A stretch of DNA of 64,000 nucleotides from Aliarcobacter sp. (GTDB lineage Bacteria; Campylobacterota; Campylobacteria; Campylobacterales; Arcobacteraceae): assembly GCA_028689025.1 (NCBI GenBank), contig JAQTXA010000002.1, positions 1 to 64,000 on the forward strand. The letters run 5' to 3'. Of this stretch, positions 8,530 to 16,908 are shown piece by piece. The position numbers were made by a program, and so were the translations under genes. Below the pieces are notes generated by a model. It saw only the letters and a program-made list of their open reading frames with translations. It was not told the DNA's origin and made no database searches. How positions within the stretch are numbered: the stretch's first letter is position 1; the number at the start of each line of letters is the position of its first letter.

Positions 8530-10115
8530 TCATTATCCTCAACAACTGCACCAGCAGGTTGTAAAACAGCTAAATAATCTTTAAATCTTTTTTGACCTAA
8601 ATTATCGGCTTTATAATCATTTATTAATTGTCCAACATAATCAACTAATTCAGTAGCTGGAACTTTTACTCCAACTTTTCTAGCAATTCTGCTGTTTGCT
8701 GTTCCTTCTAAGTTTCCACCCATTAGAACTTCATAACCCTCAACTCTTTCACCATTATGTCTAATCATTCCACCTACAAATCCAATATCAGAAATTTGAG
8801 GATGAGAACATCCATTTCCACATCCTGAAATTGCCATTGTTACATCTTCTTTAAAATCAGGGAATTTATTTTCAAGTTCTACTAAGAATTTTTTAGCAAA
8901 CTCTTTAGTTTCTGTAATACCAAATTTACAGAACTCTTTTCCTGTACATGATTGTAATCTTGCTCTAAATGGAGTTGGAATATACGGATAACCTAAATCT
9001 GCAAATTCATCTGCAAGATTTTGAGCTACCTCATCTTTTACACCATAAACGATAAAGTTTTGAGTAGCTGTAATTGTAATACCACCTGCATTATATTTTT
9101 TACAAATATCATACATTGCTTGGAAATCCTCACCTGCAACTCTTCCAGAGTTTGTAGCAAATCCAACATAAGAAAAACCATCTTGTTTTGCTTTGTTTAT
9201 ACCAAAGTGATTTCTATTTTCAGATGAAGTGATTTTTGGTTCAACTAAACCTTCTTGTAAAGAGTAACCAATTACTTTTTCAATTTCTGCAACAAATTTC
9301 TCAATTCCCCAGTCATTTAATAGGTGTCTTACTCTTGCTTTATTTCTATTGTCTCTGTTTCCATTGTCTCTAAAAATTTCAGCACATGCAACTGCTACAG
9401 CTTCAACTTGTTCAGGTTTTACATATCTAGAAGCTCTTGTAGCAATTTGTTTTGATTTTGATAAACCACCACCAATAGTTAAATCAAATAAAACTTCACC
9501 AGCTTCATTTCTAAATGCTGTAAATGCAACATCTTGGATTTCATGTGATGCACAATGACAAGCACATCCACTAATTCCAATTTTATATTTTCTAGGGAAA
9601 TTACAAAATCTATCTTCATTTTTATCAAAATATGTATCTACATTTTTTACAAGTTCTCTTGCATCAAAAATCTCATTTTTATCAACTCCACCAACTGGAC
9701 ATGTCATAATTGGTCTTGGTCCATCACCTGATGCCATTCTTGATGTTAATCCCACAGATTCTAATAATTTAAAAATTTCTGGCATATCTTTTATTTGAAT
9801 ATAGTGAAATTGAACATTTTGTCTATTTGTAAAGTCAACTAAACCTTGTGCATAATCTAAACCAATTTTTGCCATTACTTTTAATTGTTCTAAATTCATA
9901 CTAGTATCAACTAGTTTTATTCTTTTCATAAAATATTTTTTATCTTCAGTTCCATCTGTATTTACATGAGGGTACATTCCATACCATTTTAATAAACCAA
10001 TATATTCAGCACTTAAAGGAATTCCTTCATTTGCCTCTTTATATATATCGTCAATAACTCTTAATGGATTTCTTGAAGCTTTTAATTGCTCTAGTGCTGA
10101 TAACTCTTTTGCCAT
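8526..10115 (-). CDS. nirA: ferredoxin-type nitrite reductase (siroheme, 4Fe-4S)
   Basis: A 529-residue nitrite/sulfite reductase family protein that would reduce nitrite to ammonium in the cytoplasm. The cluster/siroheme ligands are seen as Cys390-x5-Cys396 and Cys432-x3-Cys436. The first motif reads CTGKEFC, the T-G-x-x-F-C form typical of nitrite rather than sulfite reductases. The open frame could extend 19 codons upstream, but I chose the ATG at 10115 because AGGAG lies just before it, the family begins like MAKELSALEQ, and the longer start would fall at the predicted transcription start. A -10 (TATAAT) is at 10174-10179 and a Crp/Fnr-like palindrome lies just upstream of it. Sulfite as substrate is not excluded. 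Confidence 0.88.
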   Translation of the reverse strand: MAKELSALEQLKASRNPLRVIDDIYKEANEGIPLSAEYIGLLKWYGMYPHVNTDGTEDKKYFMKRIKLVDTSMNLEQLKVMAKIGLDYAQGLVDFTNRQNVQFHYIQIKDMPEIFKLLESVGLTSRMASGDGPRPIMTCPVGGVDKNEIFDARELVKNVDTYFDKNEDRFCNFPRKYKIGISGCACHCASHEIQDVAFTAFRNEAGEVLFDLTIGGGLSKSKQIATRASRYVKPEQVEAVAVACAEIFRDNGNRDNRNKARVRHLLNDWGIEKFVAEIEKVIGYSLQEGLVEPKITSSENRNHFGINKAKQDGFSYVGFATNSGRVAGEDFQAMYDICKKYNAGGITITATQNFIVYGVKDEVAQNLADEFADLGYPYIPTPFRARLQSCTGKEFCKFGITETKEFAKKFLVELENKFPDFKEDVTMAISGCGNGCSHPQISDIGFVGGMIRHNGERVEGYEVLMGGNLEGTANSRIARKVGVKVPATELVDYVGQLINDYKADNLGQKRFKDYLAVLQPAGAVVEDND

Positions 10116-10173
10116 CTGATTTCTCCTATTATTAAAGATAATCATAATATCTTTAAATCTCTTTATTTTCAAA

Positions 10174-10179
10174 ATTATA
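10174..10179 (-). promoter_or_regulatory. -10 element of nirA
   Basis: TATAAT on the minus strand, preceded by GGA, about 59 bases before the chosen nirA start. The predicted transcript would start near 10167. No good -35 hexamer was seen, which is common in this group. Confidence 0.5.
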
Positions 10180-10203
10180 TCCTATTTTTATAAAAAATAA
10201 ATA

Positions 10204-10223
10204 AAATTAATCCTGATTAATTT
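10204..10223. promoter_or_regulatory. Crp/Fnr-family-like palindrome upstream of nirA
   Basis: A perfect inverted repeat AAATTAATC-CT-GATTAATTT. Its core TTAAT-N4-ATTAA has the 5-4-5 layout of Crp/Fnr-family operators. Its centre lies about 46 bases upstream of the predicted nirA transcription start, near the class II activator position. Regulator identity is unknown. Confidence 0.45.
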
Positions 10224-10388
10224 ACTATAGATTAAAAACAGTTTTTTTTATCTGATTTTTTCATTTAATCTTATAATATTAAATATCACAAGAATTTATT
10301 TATTTACTCATAAAGTCGATTTCTAGGGCTTTTAAAGAGTGAAAATATTTTTAAGATTTTTTTTAGGATATTTCTTTTTTTTATGGTT

Positions 10389-10394
10389 TATAAT
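10389..10394 (+). promoter_or_regulatory. -10 element of the M42 peptidase gene
   Basis: TATAAT, about 87 bases before the TTG start of the peptidase gene. No -35 is evident. Confidence 0.4.
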
Positions 10395-10480
10395 TGCAAC
10401 ATAGAATAAGTATTAAATTTAAAAGCATTTAATTTAGCTTCCTACAGTCTTGTTCTATCTAAAATTTTCAGGAGAATAAT

Positions 10481-11569
10481 TTGGGTGATTCATTTACAAA
10501 TGAACCAGTTATAAACTTTGTACATTTTCTAGACCTTTTAAAACAATTAATAAGAGTTCCATCAGTAACTGGTGCCGAACACTCTTTTTTATTATATTTA
10601 AAAAGAGAATTAGAAGAGATTGGTATAAAAACACAATATTACGATGGACTGTTAGTTGCGCAGGGTAAACATCCTACAAAAGGAATGCTCAGTGCTCATA
10701 TTGATAGACATGGAGTAATTTGTACAGGTCCAAATGAGTTCCAATTTGCTGCATTTCTTGCAAAAAATCGTTCTGACTTAAGAGGGAATTCTCTATCTGA
10801 ACAAACTTATCAATTAATTGCAAAAAGATATATAAATCAACAAGTTCAAGCTTATGAACCTTGGAGTGGAGGTTATTTAGGAATTGGTAAAATTACTGAT
10901 GCTTACATGTGCGAAGAAGTAAATAATCTAGTATTTAAGATAGATGGTTTATCACACTTACAACCAGGAACACCAATTGCATTTAGCGATAAGCTCAAAA
11001 GAGAAGATGATTTAATCTCAGCTCAACTTGATAATGTTATTAGTGCGGCTATTATTATCTATTTATACCAAAATGGATTTCAAGGAACTGCATTTTTTAC
11101 AGCACAAGAAGAAGCTGGAAAATCTTGGAGATATGTTTATGAGTGGTTTAGAAAGAATAAAGTTACTACAAATGAATTATTAGTTTTAGATACAAGTCCT
11201 TACGATAGTAGACTTGAAGCAGATGTTCAAAATGTTGTTTTACGAAATAGAGATGCAAATGCTAGATTTAAATCTCCTGTTTTAAAACAGTTAAAAAACT
11301 TTTGTCATAAAAATCAAATTAATTTTTCTTGTAAAGATACTTTTATTCAAGAGAAAAACAAAGTAAGAAAAGAAAAAGATTTACCTTTACTTACTCTTGG
11401 AAGTACAGAACTTGGTAGAATTGTAATGGAATCAAAGGGAACTATCCAAGGAACAACTTTACAAATACCAACAACGGGTTATCATACAGTCGAGGAGACA
11501 GCTTCAATAAAGTCTGTTAAAACAATTTTATATATATTAAGTAGTCTATATATAGATAAAAAAGCTTAA
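10481..11569 (+). CDS. M42-family metallo-aminopeptidase-like protein
   Basis: A 362-residue protein of the M42 (glutamyl aminopeptidase/cellulase M) family, cytosolic di-metal enzymes that trim short peptides. The expected ligands and base are in place: His73 and Asp75 in SAHIDRHG, Asp184 in QLDN, Glu210-Glu211 in TAQEEAG, Asp237 in LDTSPYD and His335 in GYHTVEE. The start is TTG behind CAGGAG; no suitable ATG lies nearby. It has its own -10 at 10389-10394. The small acidic gene follows 52 bases later. Peptidase activity is likely, since all metal and catalytic positions are present; the substrate is unknown. Confidence 0.85.
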   Translation: MGDSFTNEPVINFVHFLDLLKQLIRVPSVTGAEHSFLLYLKRELEEIGIKTQYYDGLLVAQGKHPTKGMLSAHIDRHGVICTGPNEFQFAAFLAKNRSDLRGNSLSEQTYQLIAKRYINQQVQAYEPWSGGYLGIGKITDAYMCEEVNNLVFKIDGLSHLQPGTPIAFSDKLKREDDLISAQLDNVISAAIIIYLYQNGFQGTAFFTAQEEAGKSWRYVYEWFRKNKVTTNELLVLDTSPYDSRLEADVQNVVLRNRDANARFKSPVLKQLKNFCHKNQINFSCKDTFIQEKNKVRKEKDLPLLTLGSTELGRIVMESKGTIQGTTLQIPTTGYHTVEETASIKSVKTILYILSSLYIDKKA

Positions 11570-11621
11570 TATTTAAAACTAAAATCAAAATAAATATATA
11601 TTAATTAGAGGAATTAAAATT

Positions 11622-11852
11622 ATGGATTTAGCGATTATTTATGAATTAAGAGCAAACAATGTTAGTGAAGATCACATTGAATTAATCATGGATAGAGTAA
11701 AAAATAGATTGACAGAAGAGAACATTGACAAAGAACTTCAAAAATTAGGTTATCAAAAGATATTTACAGTAGATTACGATGAATATGATAACTTTGATTT
11801 TAATGATGATTACGGATCAAGCCACAAGGGAAATCATGAAGAAATTGACTAA
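11622..11852 (+). CDS. small acidic protein of unknown function
   Basis: A 76-residue protein with a strong ribosome site (AGAGGA) before its ATG. Residues 1-45 look like two amphipathic helices (SEDHIELIMDRVKNRLTEEN); residues 50-68 are rich in Asp and Tyr; the tail contains His residues. No family was recognised. Its last 17 bases overlap the start of the next gene, so the pair is probably co-translated. It could be an adaptor or metal-binding protein, but nothing proves this. Confidence 0.65.
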   Translation: MDLAIIYELRANNVSEDHIELIMDRVKNRLTEENIDKELQKLGYQKIFTVDYDEYDNFDFNDDYGSSHKGNHEEID

Positions 11853-12240
11853 TAAAGAGTTAGTAAAATTATATTACACTGAATTATGGAATAAACAAAA
11901 TACTGATTACATTGATATTTTGTTTGATGACAATATCACTTTTCATGGTTCATTAGACATATCAGTTGTAGGAAAAGAAAAGTTCAAAGAGTATATGAAA
12001 ACTATGCTAATTGGTATTCCTAATTTATTCCATAGTATTTTAACTATGGTTTGTGAGGATGACAATATAGCTGTTAGAGCATTATACAATGGAAGACATA
12101 CTGGAAAATTATTTGATTATGAAGCAAGTAACAATAAAATTGTTTATAGTGGTGCATCTTTTTTTAAATTTAAAGATGGCAAAATTGTAGATATTTGGGT
12201 ACTTGGTGATTTAATTAATCTTACTAAGCAACTTTCATAA
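11836..12240 (+). CDS. SnoaL-like (NTF2-fold) protein
   Basis: A 134-residue protein with the layout of SnoaL/ester-cyclase-like NTF2-fold proteins: an opening helix LVKLYYTELWNKQN, the FDDNITFHGS segment, and a late strand pair SFFKFKDGKIVDIWVLGD. Such proteins bind or isomerise small hydrophobic molecules. I chose the internal ATG at 11836 over an upstream in-frame ATG at 11779 because AAGGGA precedes it and the extra residues do not fit the fold. It overlaps the small acidic gene by 17 bases. The stop lies inside a long inverted repeat that also covers the ribosome site of the next gene. Function is unknown. Confidence 0.75.
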   Translation: MKKLTNKELVKLYYTELWNKQNTDYIDILFDDNITFHGSLDISVVGKEKFKEYMKTMLIGIPNLFHSILTMVCEDDNIAVRALYNGRHTGKLFDYEASNNKIVYSGASFFKFKDGKIVDIWVLGDLINLTKQLS

Positions 12241-12258
12241 ACATAATGTTTATGAAAG
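12232..12258. promoter_or_regulatory. hairpin covering the ribosome binding site of the oxygenase gene
   Basis: CTTTCATAAAC (12232-12242) and GTTTATGAAAG (12248-12258) form a perfect 11-base-pair stem with loop ATAAT; counted as a palindrome, the repeat arms reach 13 bases. The right arm includes most of AAAGG, the ribosome site of the gene starting at 12266. No T-run follows, so it is not a standard terminator. A translational switch or a DNA operator are both possible. Confidence 0.55.
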
Positions 12259-12265
12259 GCGAAAT

Positions 12266-12976
12266 ATGACACAAATTAGTAACAATATTTATTGTGAAGA
12301 TTTCTTAGTTCAATTTGATATTGAAACAAAAGTACTACCTAATCCTTATTATGATTATCCATATTTGATTATTGAAAACTTTTTGAATGACCAAGAGTGC
12401 AAAGAGATTAATAAAAAAATCAAAGAAAATGATGATTATCAAAAAGCTCAATTAAAATTAAAAGATGTTTTAATAAAAGCTCAAACAAATGAAGAGATTA
12501 GAAAAACAAATATCTATTCATTAGATGAAGAAAATTTAAAAATCTATACAAATAAATTTTTAGACTACAAATCTAAAATCGAAGATTATTTTAAATTAAC
12601 ACTTACAGCATCTACAGAAGTTCAAGTTTTAGAATATTTAAAAGATTCATTTTATACCATGCATAGTGATGATTCAAGTATGTTATACAAAGATAATGAA
12701 TTAATTGGCTTTCTTCCAGTTGCAAGACAAAGAAGAGTTTCAACTGTTCTATTTACAACATCTTATGATGAAACTACAAGTGAAAATAGTTTCACAGGTG
12801 GTGAACTTTTATTTAATTTTCTTTGTGATGCAAATGGCAATGAAATAAAATTAAAACCAAAAGCTGGTGATATGGTAGTGTTTTTAAGTAATCCATATTT
12901 CACCCATGAAGTTTTAAAAGTAATTGATGGCAGAAGAATTAGTTTAGTTCAATGGCATAATGCACTTATCAATTAA
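12266..12976 (+). CDS. 2-oxoglutarate/Fe(II)-dependent dioxygenase (prolyl-4-hydroxylase-like)
   Basis: A 236-residue double-stranded beta-helix oxygenase. Iron ligands fit His133-x-Asp135 (MHSDDSS) and His214 (YFTHEV); Arg224 (DGRRISLVQW) would bind 2-oxoglutarate. The segment FTGGELLFNF and the later KPKAGDMVVF are typical of prolyl-hydroxylase-like members. These enzymes hydroxylate protein or small-molecule substrates with O2 and 2-oxoglutarate. The gene lies between a SnoaL-like gene and a PhyH-type oxygenase gene. Its ribosome site sits in a hairpin. The substrate is unknown. Confidence 0.8.
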   Translation: MTQISNNIYCEDFLVQFDIETKVLPNPYYDYPYLIIENFLNDQECKEINKKIKENDDYQKAQLKLKDVLIKAQTNEEIRKTNIYSLDEENLKIYTNKFLDYKSKIEDYFKLTLTASTEVQVLEYLKDSFYTMHSDDSSMLYKDNELIGFLPVARQRRVSTVLFTTSYDETTSENSFTGGELLFNFLCDANGNEIKLKPKAGDMVVFLSNPYFTHEVLKVIDGRRISLVQWHNALIN

Positions 12977-12993
12977 AAAAAAGTTTTTTTTAC

Positions 12994-12999
12994 TATAAT
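12994..12999 (+). promoter_or_regulatory. -10 element upstream of the PhyH-like gene
   Basis: TATAAT after a T-run, 31 bases before the ATG at 13030. This suggests that the second oxygenase gene and tex can be transcribed independently of the first. Confidence 0.4.
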
Positions 13000-13029
13000 T
13001 ATAAAAATATAACTAATCAAGAAGAGACC

Positions 13030-13764
13030 ATGAAATTAGATGAAAATCAATTAAAAGAGTTCCAAGAAAATGGATTTTTAATCCTTAAAAATTTTGCAGA
13101 TTCAGCACTTTGTGATGAGATTTTAGAAAAAGCTAAAATTCATTTAGAAAATAAAACTGCTCCAATTGAAACTGAACAAGAGTATATGCAGTTGGATAAA
13201 GACAAAATAACTGTAAGAAGACTAAGACAAGTTTATGATAGAGAAGAAGTTTTCCAAAAATGGATGACAAATGAGAAAATCAGACCTATTTTAAAACAAG
13301 TTTTAAATGATACACCTGTTTTAACTTTAGCTCATCATAACTCTATTATGACAAAGTTACCACACGAAAGTACTAGAACTTTTTGGCACCAAGATAGACG
13401 TTATTGGAATTTTGAAAATAATGATTTAGTTTCTGTTTGGTTAGCTTTAGGCGATGAATATTTAGATAATGGACTTTTAGAGTTTATACCAGCTTCTCAT
13501 AAACTAAATTTAGAAAAAGACCAATTTGATGAAGTGAGCAATTTCAAAGATGAACATCCAAAAAATCTTGAAATCATAAAAAATAAAGTTCATGCAAATT
13601 TACAAAAAGGTGATGTTGTTTTATTTCACTGTAAAACTCTTCATCATGCAAGTAAAAATAATAGTGATAAAGCAAAAATCTCTTTTGTTTACACTGTTCG
13701 AGCAAGTTCTAACAAACCTATAAACAACACAAGAAGTGACTTTAAAGAGATAATTCTTGACTGA
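13030..13764 (+). CDS. phytanoyl-CoA dioxygenase (PhyH) family oxygenase
   Basis: A 244-residue Fe(II)/2-oxoglutarate oxygenase of the PhyH family. Iron ligands fit His120-x-Asp122 in FWHQDRRYW and a distal His (205 or 206) in CKTLHHAS. The family opening ENGFLILKNF and the stretch NGLLEFIPASHK are clear. PhyH enzymes hydroxylate alpha carbons or other small molecules. Its ribosome site is AAGAGA. The last 8 bases overlap the TTG start of tex. With the preceding oxygenase and the SnoaL-like protein it may act in a small pathway, but no substrate can be named. Confidence 0.82.
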   Translation: MKLDENQLKEFQENGFLILKNFADSALCDEILEKAKIHLENKTAPIETEQEYMQLDKDKITVRRLRQVYDREEVFQKWMTNEKIRPILKQVLNDTPVLTLAHHNSIMTKLPHESTRTFWHQDRRYWNFENNDLVSVWLALGDEYLDNGLLEFIPASHKLNLEKDQFDEVSNFKDEHPKNLEIIKNKVHANLQKGDVVLFHCKTLHHASKNNSDKAKISFVYTVRASSNKPINNTRSDFKEIILD

Positions 13765-15868
13765 TAATTTAATAGCACTTTTAGAAGAGAAAACCTCATT
13801 TTCTAAAGGTGTTATTCAAAACATACTAAAACTTTTAGAAGATGGTTGTACGATTCCTTTTATTGCTCGATATAGAAAAGATTTAACTTCAAATGCTACA
13901 GATGAACAACTTCGTGATTTTGAAGATATATATAATTATTCACTAAAACTTCTAACTAGAAAAGAAGAGATTATCTGCATTTTAAAAGAAAGAAATTTTT
14001 TAGATGAAAAAATCAAAGCTCATATAAATAGTGCTACAACTTTACAAATGTTGGAAGATATTTATGCACCTTTTAAAGATAAAAAATCTTCAAGAACATC
14101 AACTGCTATTGAAAATGGACTTGAGCCACTTGCAAATATTATTCAATCAATGAAATACTCACTTGATGAAATAAACCAAAAAGCAAAACAGTTTATAAAT
14201 AAAGAAGTTACAACTGTTCAAGATGCAATAAATGGAGCTAGTGATATTATCGCTCAAAGATATGCCGATGATTTCAGAACAAAAGAAGTGATTAGAAATA
14301 CAGTTTTAAACTATGGAATTTTAGAGAGTAAAAAAACAAAAACATTTAATGAAAATGGTGTTTATGTAAGTGTTGCAAATGTAAGTGAAAAAGTGAAATA
14401 TATAAAATCACATAGATTCCTAGCAATCAACAGAGCTGTAAATGAAAAAGAACTAACAGTAAAAATCGAAGTTGATGAAAACTATATTTTAGAAAATATA
14501 AAAAAATATAAAATCCCATCAAGTGCATCAAGTTCAAAAGAGTTAGTTTTTGAAGCCTATAAAGATGGACTAAAAAGATTACTTCTTCCAAGTCTAAAAA
14601 GAGAAGCTCTAAGTGAACTAAAAGAAAAAGCTTCAAGTGAAGCAATCACACTTTTTGGGAAAAATCTAAAAGAACTACTTCTAACTCCTCCACTTGTAAA
14701 TCAAGTGATTTTAGGAATGGATCCTGGCTTTGTAAGTGGATGTAAATTAGCTGTTATTGATGAAAATGGAAACTATCTAGCTTCAAATGTGATTTATCCC
14801 ACAAAACCAAAAGAGGATTTTGTAAACTCTTCGAAAGTAGTTTTAGAGCTTATCAAAAAATACAAAATCAACTCAATTGCTATTGGAAATGGAACAGCTT
14901 CACAAGAGACAGCAGCATTTATAGTAAAACTAATAAATGAAAATAACTTAGATATAAAATACGCAGTTGTTAGTGAAATAGGTGCTAGTGTTTACTCAGC
15001 TTCAAAAATAGCCATGATGGAGTATCCAAATCTAGACGTTACAATAAGAGGTGCAATCTCAATAGCTCAAAGACTTCGTGATCCAATGGCAGCTTTGGTA
15101 AAAATAGACCCAAAATCACTAGGAATTGGACAATATCAACACGATGTAAATCAAAAAGAGTTAAGCCAAAAACTAGAAAATGTAACAGTGGATTTAGTAA
15201 ATAAAGTAGGAGTTGACATAAACTCAGCTTCATATAAAATACTATCTTTTATCTCAGGAATCTCAGAAAAACTAGCCCTTAATATAATAGAACACAAAGA
15301 AAAAATCAAAAACTTCAAAACAAAAGCAGAACTTCTAAAAGTAAAAGGAATAGGAGCAAAAGCTTATGAGCAAAGTGTAGGATTTTTAAGAATCAAAGAT
15401 GGAAAAAGTATTTTAGACAATACAGCCATTCACCCAGAAAACTACGATGTAGTTGAAAAACTGCAAAAAAAATACAAAATAGAAGAGATAAAAGATAGTG
15501 ATATTGAAACTATTTCAAAAGAGCTAAACTGCCCTATTTTACTTCTAAAAGATATAATCGCAGAACTTCTAAAACCTGGTTACGATGTAAGAAGTGAATT
15601 TGACACAGTAGAGTTTTCAAAAGATATAAAAACAATAGAAGACCTAAAAGAAGGTTTCATAATAAGTGGAGTGGTAAGAAACATCACAGACTTCGGAGCT
15701 TTTGTAGATATTGGTCTAAAAAATGATGGATTAATTCACATCTCACAAATAAGTGAAAAAAGAATCTCTCATCCAATGGATGTATTAAGTATAAATCAAC
15801 AGTTGAAAAATATAAAAGTTATTAGTATTGATTTAGAGAAACAGAGGGTTGGCTTGAGTTTGAAATAG
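13757..15868 (+). CDS. tex: Tex-family RNA-binding transcription accessory protein
   Basis: A 703-residue Tex protein with all expected parts: the N-terminal helical region with TIPFIARYRKD, a YqgF/RNase H-like domain (VILGMDPGFVSGCKLAV, about 310-440), helix-hairpin-helix region (about 470-560) and a C-terminal S1 domain (about 635-703, ending LEKQRVGLSLK). Tex binds nucleic acid and RNA polymerase. The start is TTG inside the end of the upstream oxygenase gene; no better start is seen. Only one base separates its stop from that of the convergent RhuM-like gene. Identity is very strong. Confidence 0.93.
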   Translation: MTDNLIALLEEKTSFSKGVIQNILKLLEDGCTIPFIARYRKDLTSNATDEQLRDFEDIYNYSLKLLTRKEEIICILKERNFLDEKIKAHINSATTLQMLEDIYAPFKDKKSSRTSTAIENGLEPLANIIQSMKYSLDEINQKAKQFINKEVTTVQDAINGASDIIAQRYADDFRTKEVIRNTVLNYGILESKKTKTFNENGVYVSVANVSEKVKYIKSHRFLAINRAVNEKELTVKIEVDENYILENIKKYKIPSSASSSKELVFEAYKDGLKRLLLPSLKREALSELKEKASSEAITLFGKNLKELLLTPPLVNQVILGMDPGFVSGCKLAVIDENGNYLASNVIYPTKPKEDFVNSSKVVLELIKKYKINSIAIGNGTASQETAAFIVKLINENNLDIKYAVVSEIGASVYSASKIAMMEYPNLDVTIRGAISIAQRLRDPMAALVKIDPKSLGIGQYQHDVNQKELSQKLENVTVDLVNKVGVDINSASYKILSFISGISEKLALNIIEHKEKIKNFKTKAELLKVKGIGAKAYEQSVGFLRIKDGKSILDNTAIHPENYDVVEKLQKKYKIEEIKDSDIETISKELNCPILLLKDIIAELLKPGYDVRSEFDTVEFSKDIKTIEDLKEGFIISGVVRNITDFGAFVDIGLKNDGLIHISQISEKRISHPMDVLSINQQLKNIKVISIDLEKQRVGLSLK

Positions 15869-15869
15869 A

Positions 15870-16733
15870 TTATTTTAGTTTTTCTAAAATATCTAAACTT
15901 TCAAATTCAAACTTTGAAAAAGCAAACCACTTTTTACCCAAATCTTTTATACTAGCTCCTAAATGATAAATCTCTTTTTTATCAATTATCAAAAATCTAT
16001 CATGAGAGTTTTTAAACTCTCTTAGTTCTATATTTTTATATTGCAATTGATACTTTTGAAAATCCAGTTTTAACTGTTTTGTAATAGTTTTTGTATAAAT
16101 TTTTACTTTTATACTTGCATATTTAGAAAAAAGAATAAATACACTTTCGTCTATATAATTATCTATCAAAACTATCTCTTCTTTCGCAAGTTTTAACAAA
16201 TCATTTGCAAAAATATAAGCATCAAATATTTGACCGTCATAAAATATCCCTTGTTTAGGATTTAAACTATTATTTTGAATTTGTGACATTATATACTTAA
16301 CATCTTCTTCTAAAAGTGTTAATCTCTTTTGAGTGATTTTCTCTTTATTTATTACATAACCATTTAATATATAATTTTTTAAAGTCTTTGTAGCCCATTG
16401 TCTAAACCTAACACCTTTTTTTGATTTGACTCTATATCCAACTGATATTATTACATCTAAATTATAATACTCAATTTCTCGATGAACTTCTCTTCCTCCT
16501 TCATTTTGAAGTGTCGCAAAATTTGCGACAGTTGAGACTTTTTCTAATTCTTCTTCTTTAAAAATATTACTTAAATGTTTACCAATAGTTTTTATATCTC
16601 TGTCAAAAAGTTCGGATAACTGCTGTCTATTTAACCAAACTGTTTCATTATCTAGTGAAACTTTTAATTCTAATTCCCCATCGTTATAGATTATGATGTC
16701 TGATTTATTATCATTAGTTATTAACTCTTGCAT
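15870..16733 (-). CDS. RhuM-family protein with C-terminal phospholipase-D-like domain
   Basis: A 287-residue protein. The N-terminal half carries the RhuM pattern: VWLNRQQLSELFDRD (a helix-turn-helix-like segment, 32-46), then the Asn-Leu-Asp-Val-Ile-Ile-Ser-Val-Gly-Tyr-Arg-Val core and the FRQWAT motif (110-115). A linker helix follows. The C-terminal third (about 165-275) resembles a PLD-type fold with HDRFLIID at 244-251, an H-x-R-x4-D variant of HxKx4D, in which Lys is replaced by Arg. RhuM proteins occur in pathogenicity and defence islands; their function is poorly known. It is divergent from the SIR2-NB-ARC gene and shares its 175-base promoter region. A paired role is inference. Confidence 0.75.
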   Translation of the reverse strand: MQELITNDNKSDIIIYNDGELELKVSLDNETVWLNRQQLSELFDRDIKTIGKHLSNIFKEEELEKVSTVANFATLQNEGGREVHREIEYYNLDVIISVGYRVKSKKGVRFRQWATKTLKNYILNGYVINKEKITQKRLTLLEEDVKYIMSQIQNNSLNPKQGIFYDGQIFDAYIFANDLLKLAKEEIVLIDNYIDESVFILFSKYASIKVKIYTKTITKQLKLDFQKYQLQYKNIELREFKNSHDRFLIIDKKEIYHLGASIKDLGKKWFAFSKFEFESLDILEKLK

Positions 16734-16874
16734 TTTTAGCCTTTGGAATTTATAGTAGTGATTATATATAAAAAATTTATTAATAATTAAAAATATTACA
16801 ATTTGTTATTTATTGATATTATTTCTGATAGATAAAAACTCAGCTTGACTTTAAAGTAGTTGAATAATTTTAGA

Positions 16875-16880
16875 TATAAT
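16875..16880 (+). promoter_or_regulatory. -10 element of the SIR2-NB-ARC-TPR gene
   Basis: TATAAT preceded by TAGA, 29 bases before the ATG at 16909. No -35 with normal spacing is seen. No strong ribosome site precedes the ATG (GGATACCTA only), which may mean weak translation. Confidence 0.4.
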
Positions 16881-16908
16881 AAATAATATATTAATTTATG
16901 GATACCTA

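Larger units (their letters stand above)
10116..10480. other. divergent intergenic region between nirA and the M42 peptidase gene
   Basis: This 365-base A+T-rich gap holds the nirA leader and promoter (minus), a 20-base palindrome at 10204-10223, and a plus-strand -10 candidate at 10389-10394 that would give the peptidase mRNA a leader of about 80 bases. No open frame with a ribosome site and no tRNA-like fold was found. The part 10300-10345 is less A+T-rich, but I can assign no function to it. Confidence 0.5.

Noticed and set aside
10116-10172. Longer N-terminus for nirA
   Set aside because: The extra 19 residues are not family-like, the AGGAG site lies before the ATG at 10115, and the longer start would sit at the predicted transcription start.
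16845-16850. TTGACT as -35 of the NLR-like gene
   Set aside because: Spacing to the TATAAT at 16875 is 24 bases, too long for a sigma-70 promoter.
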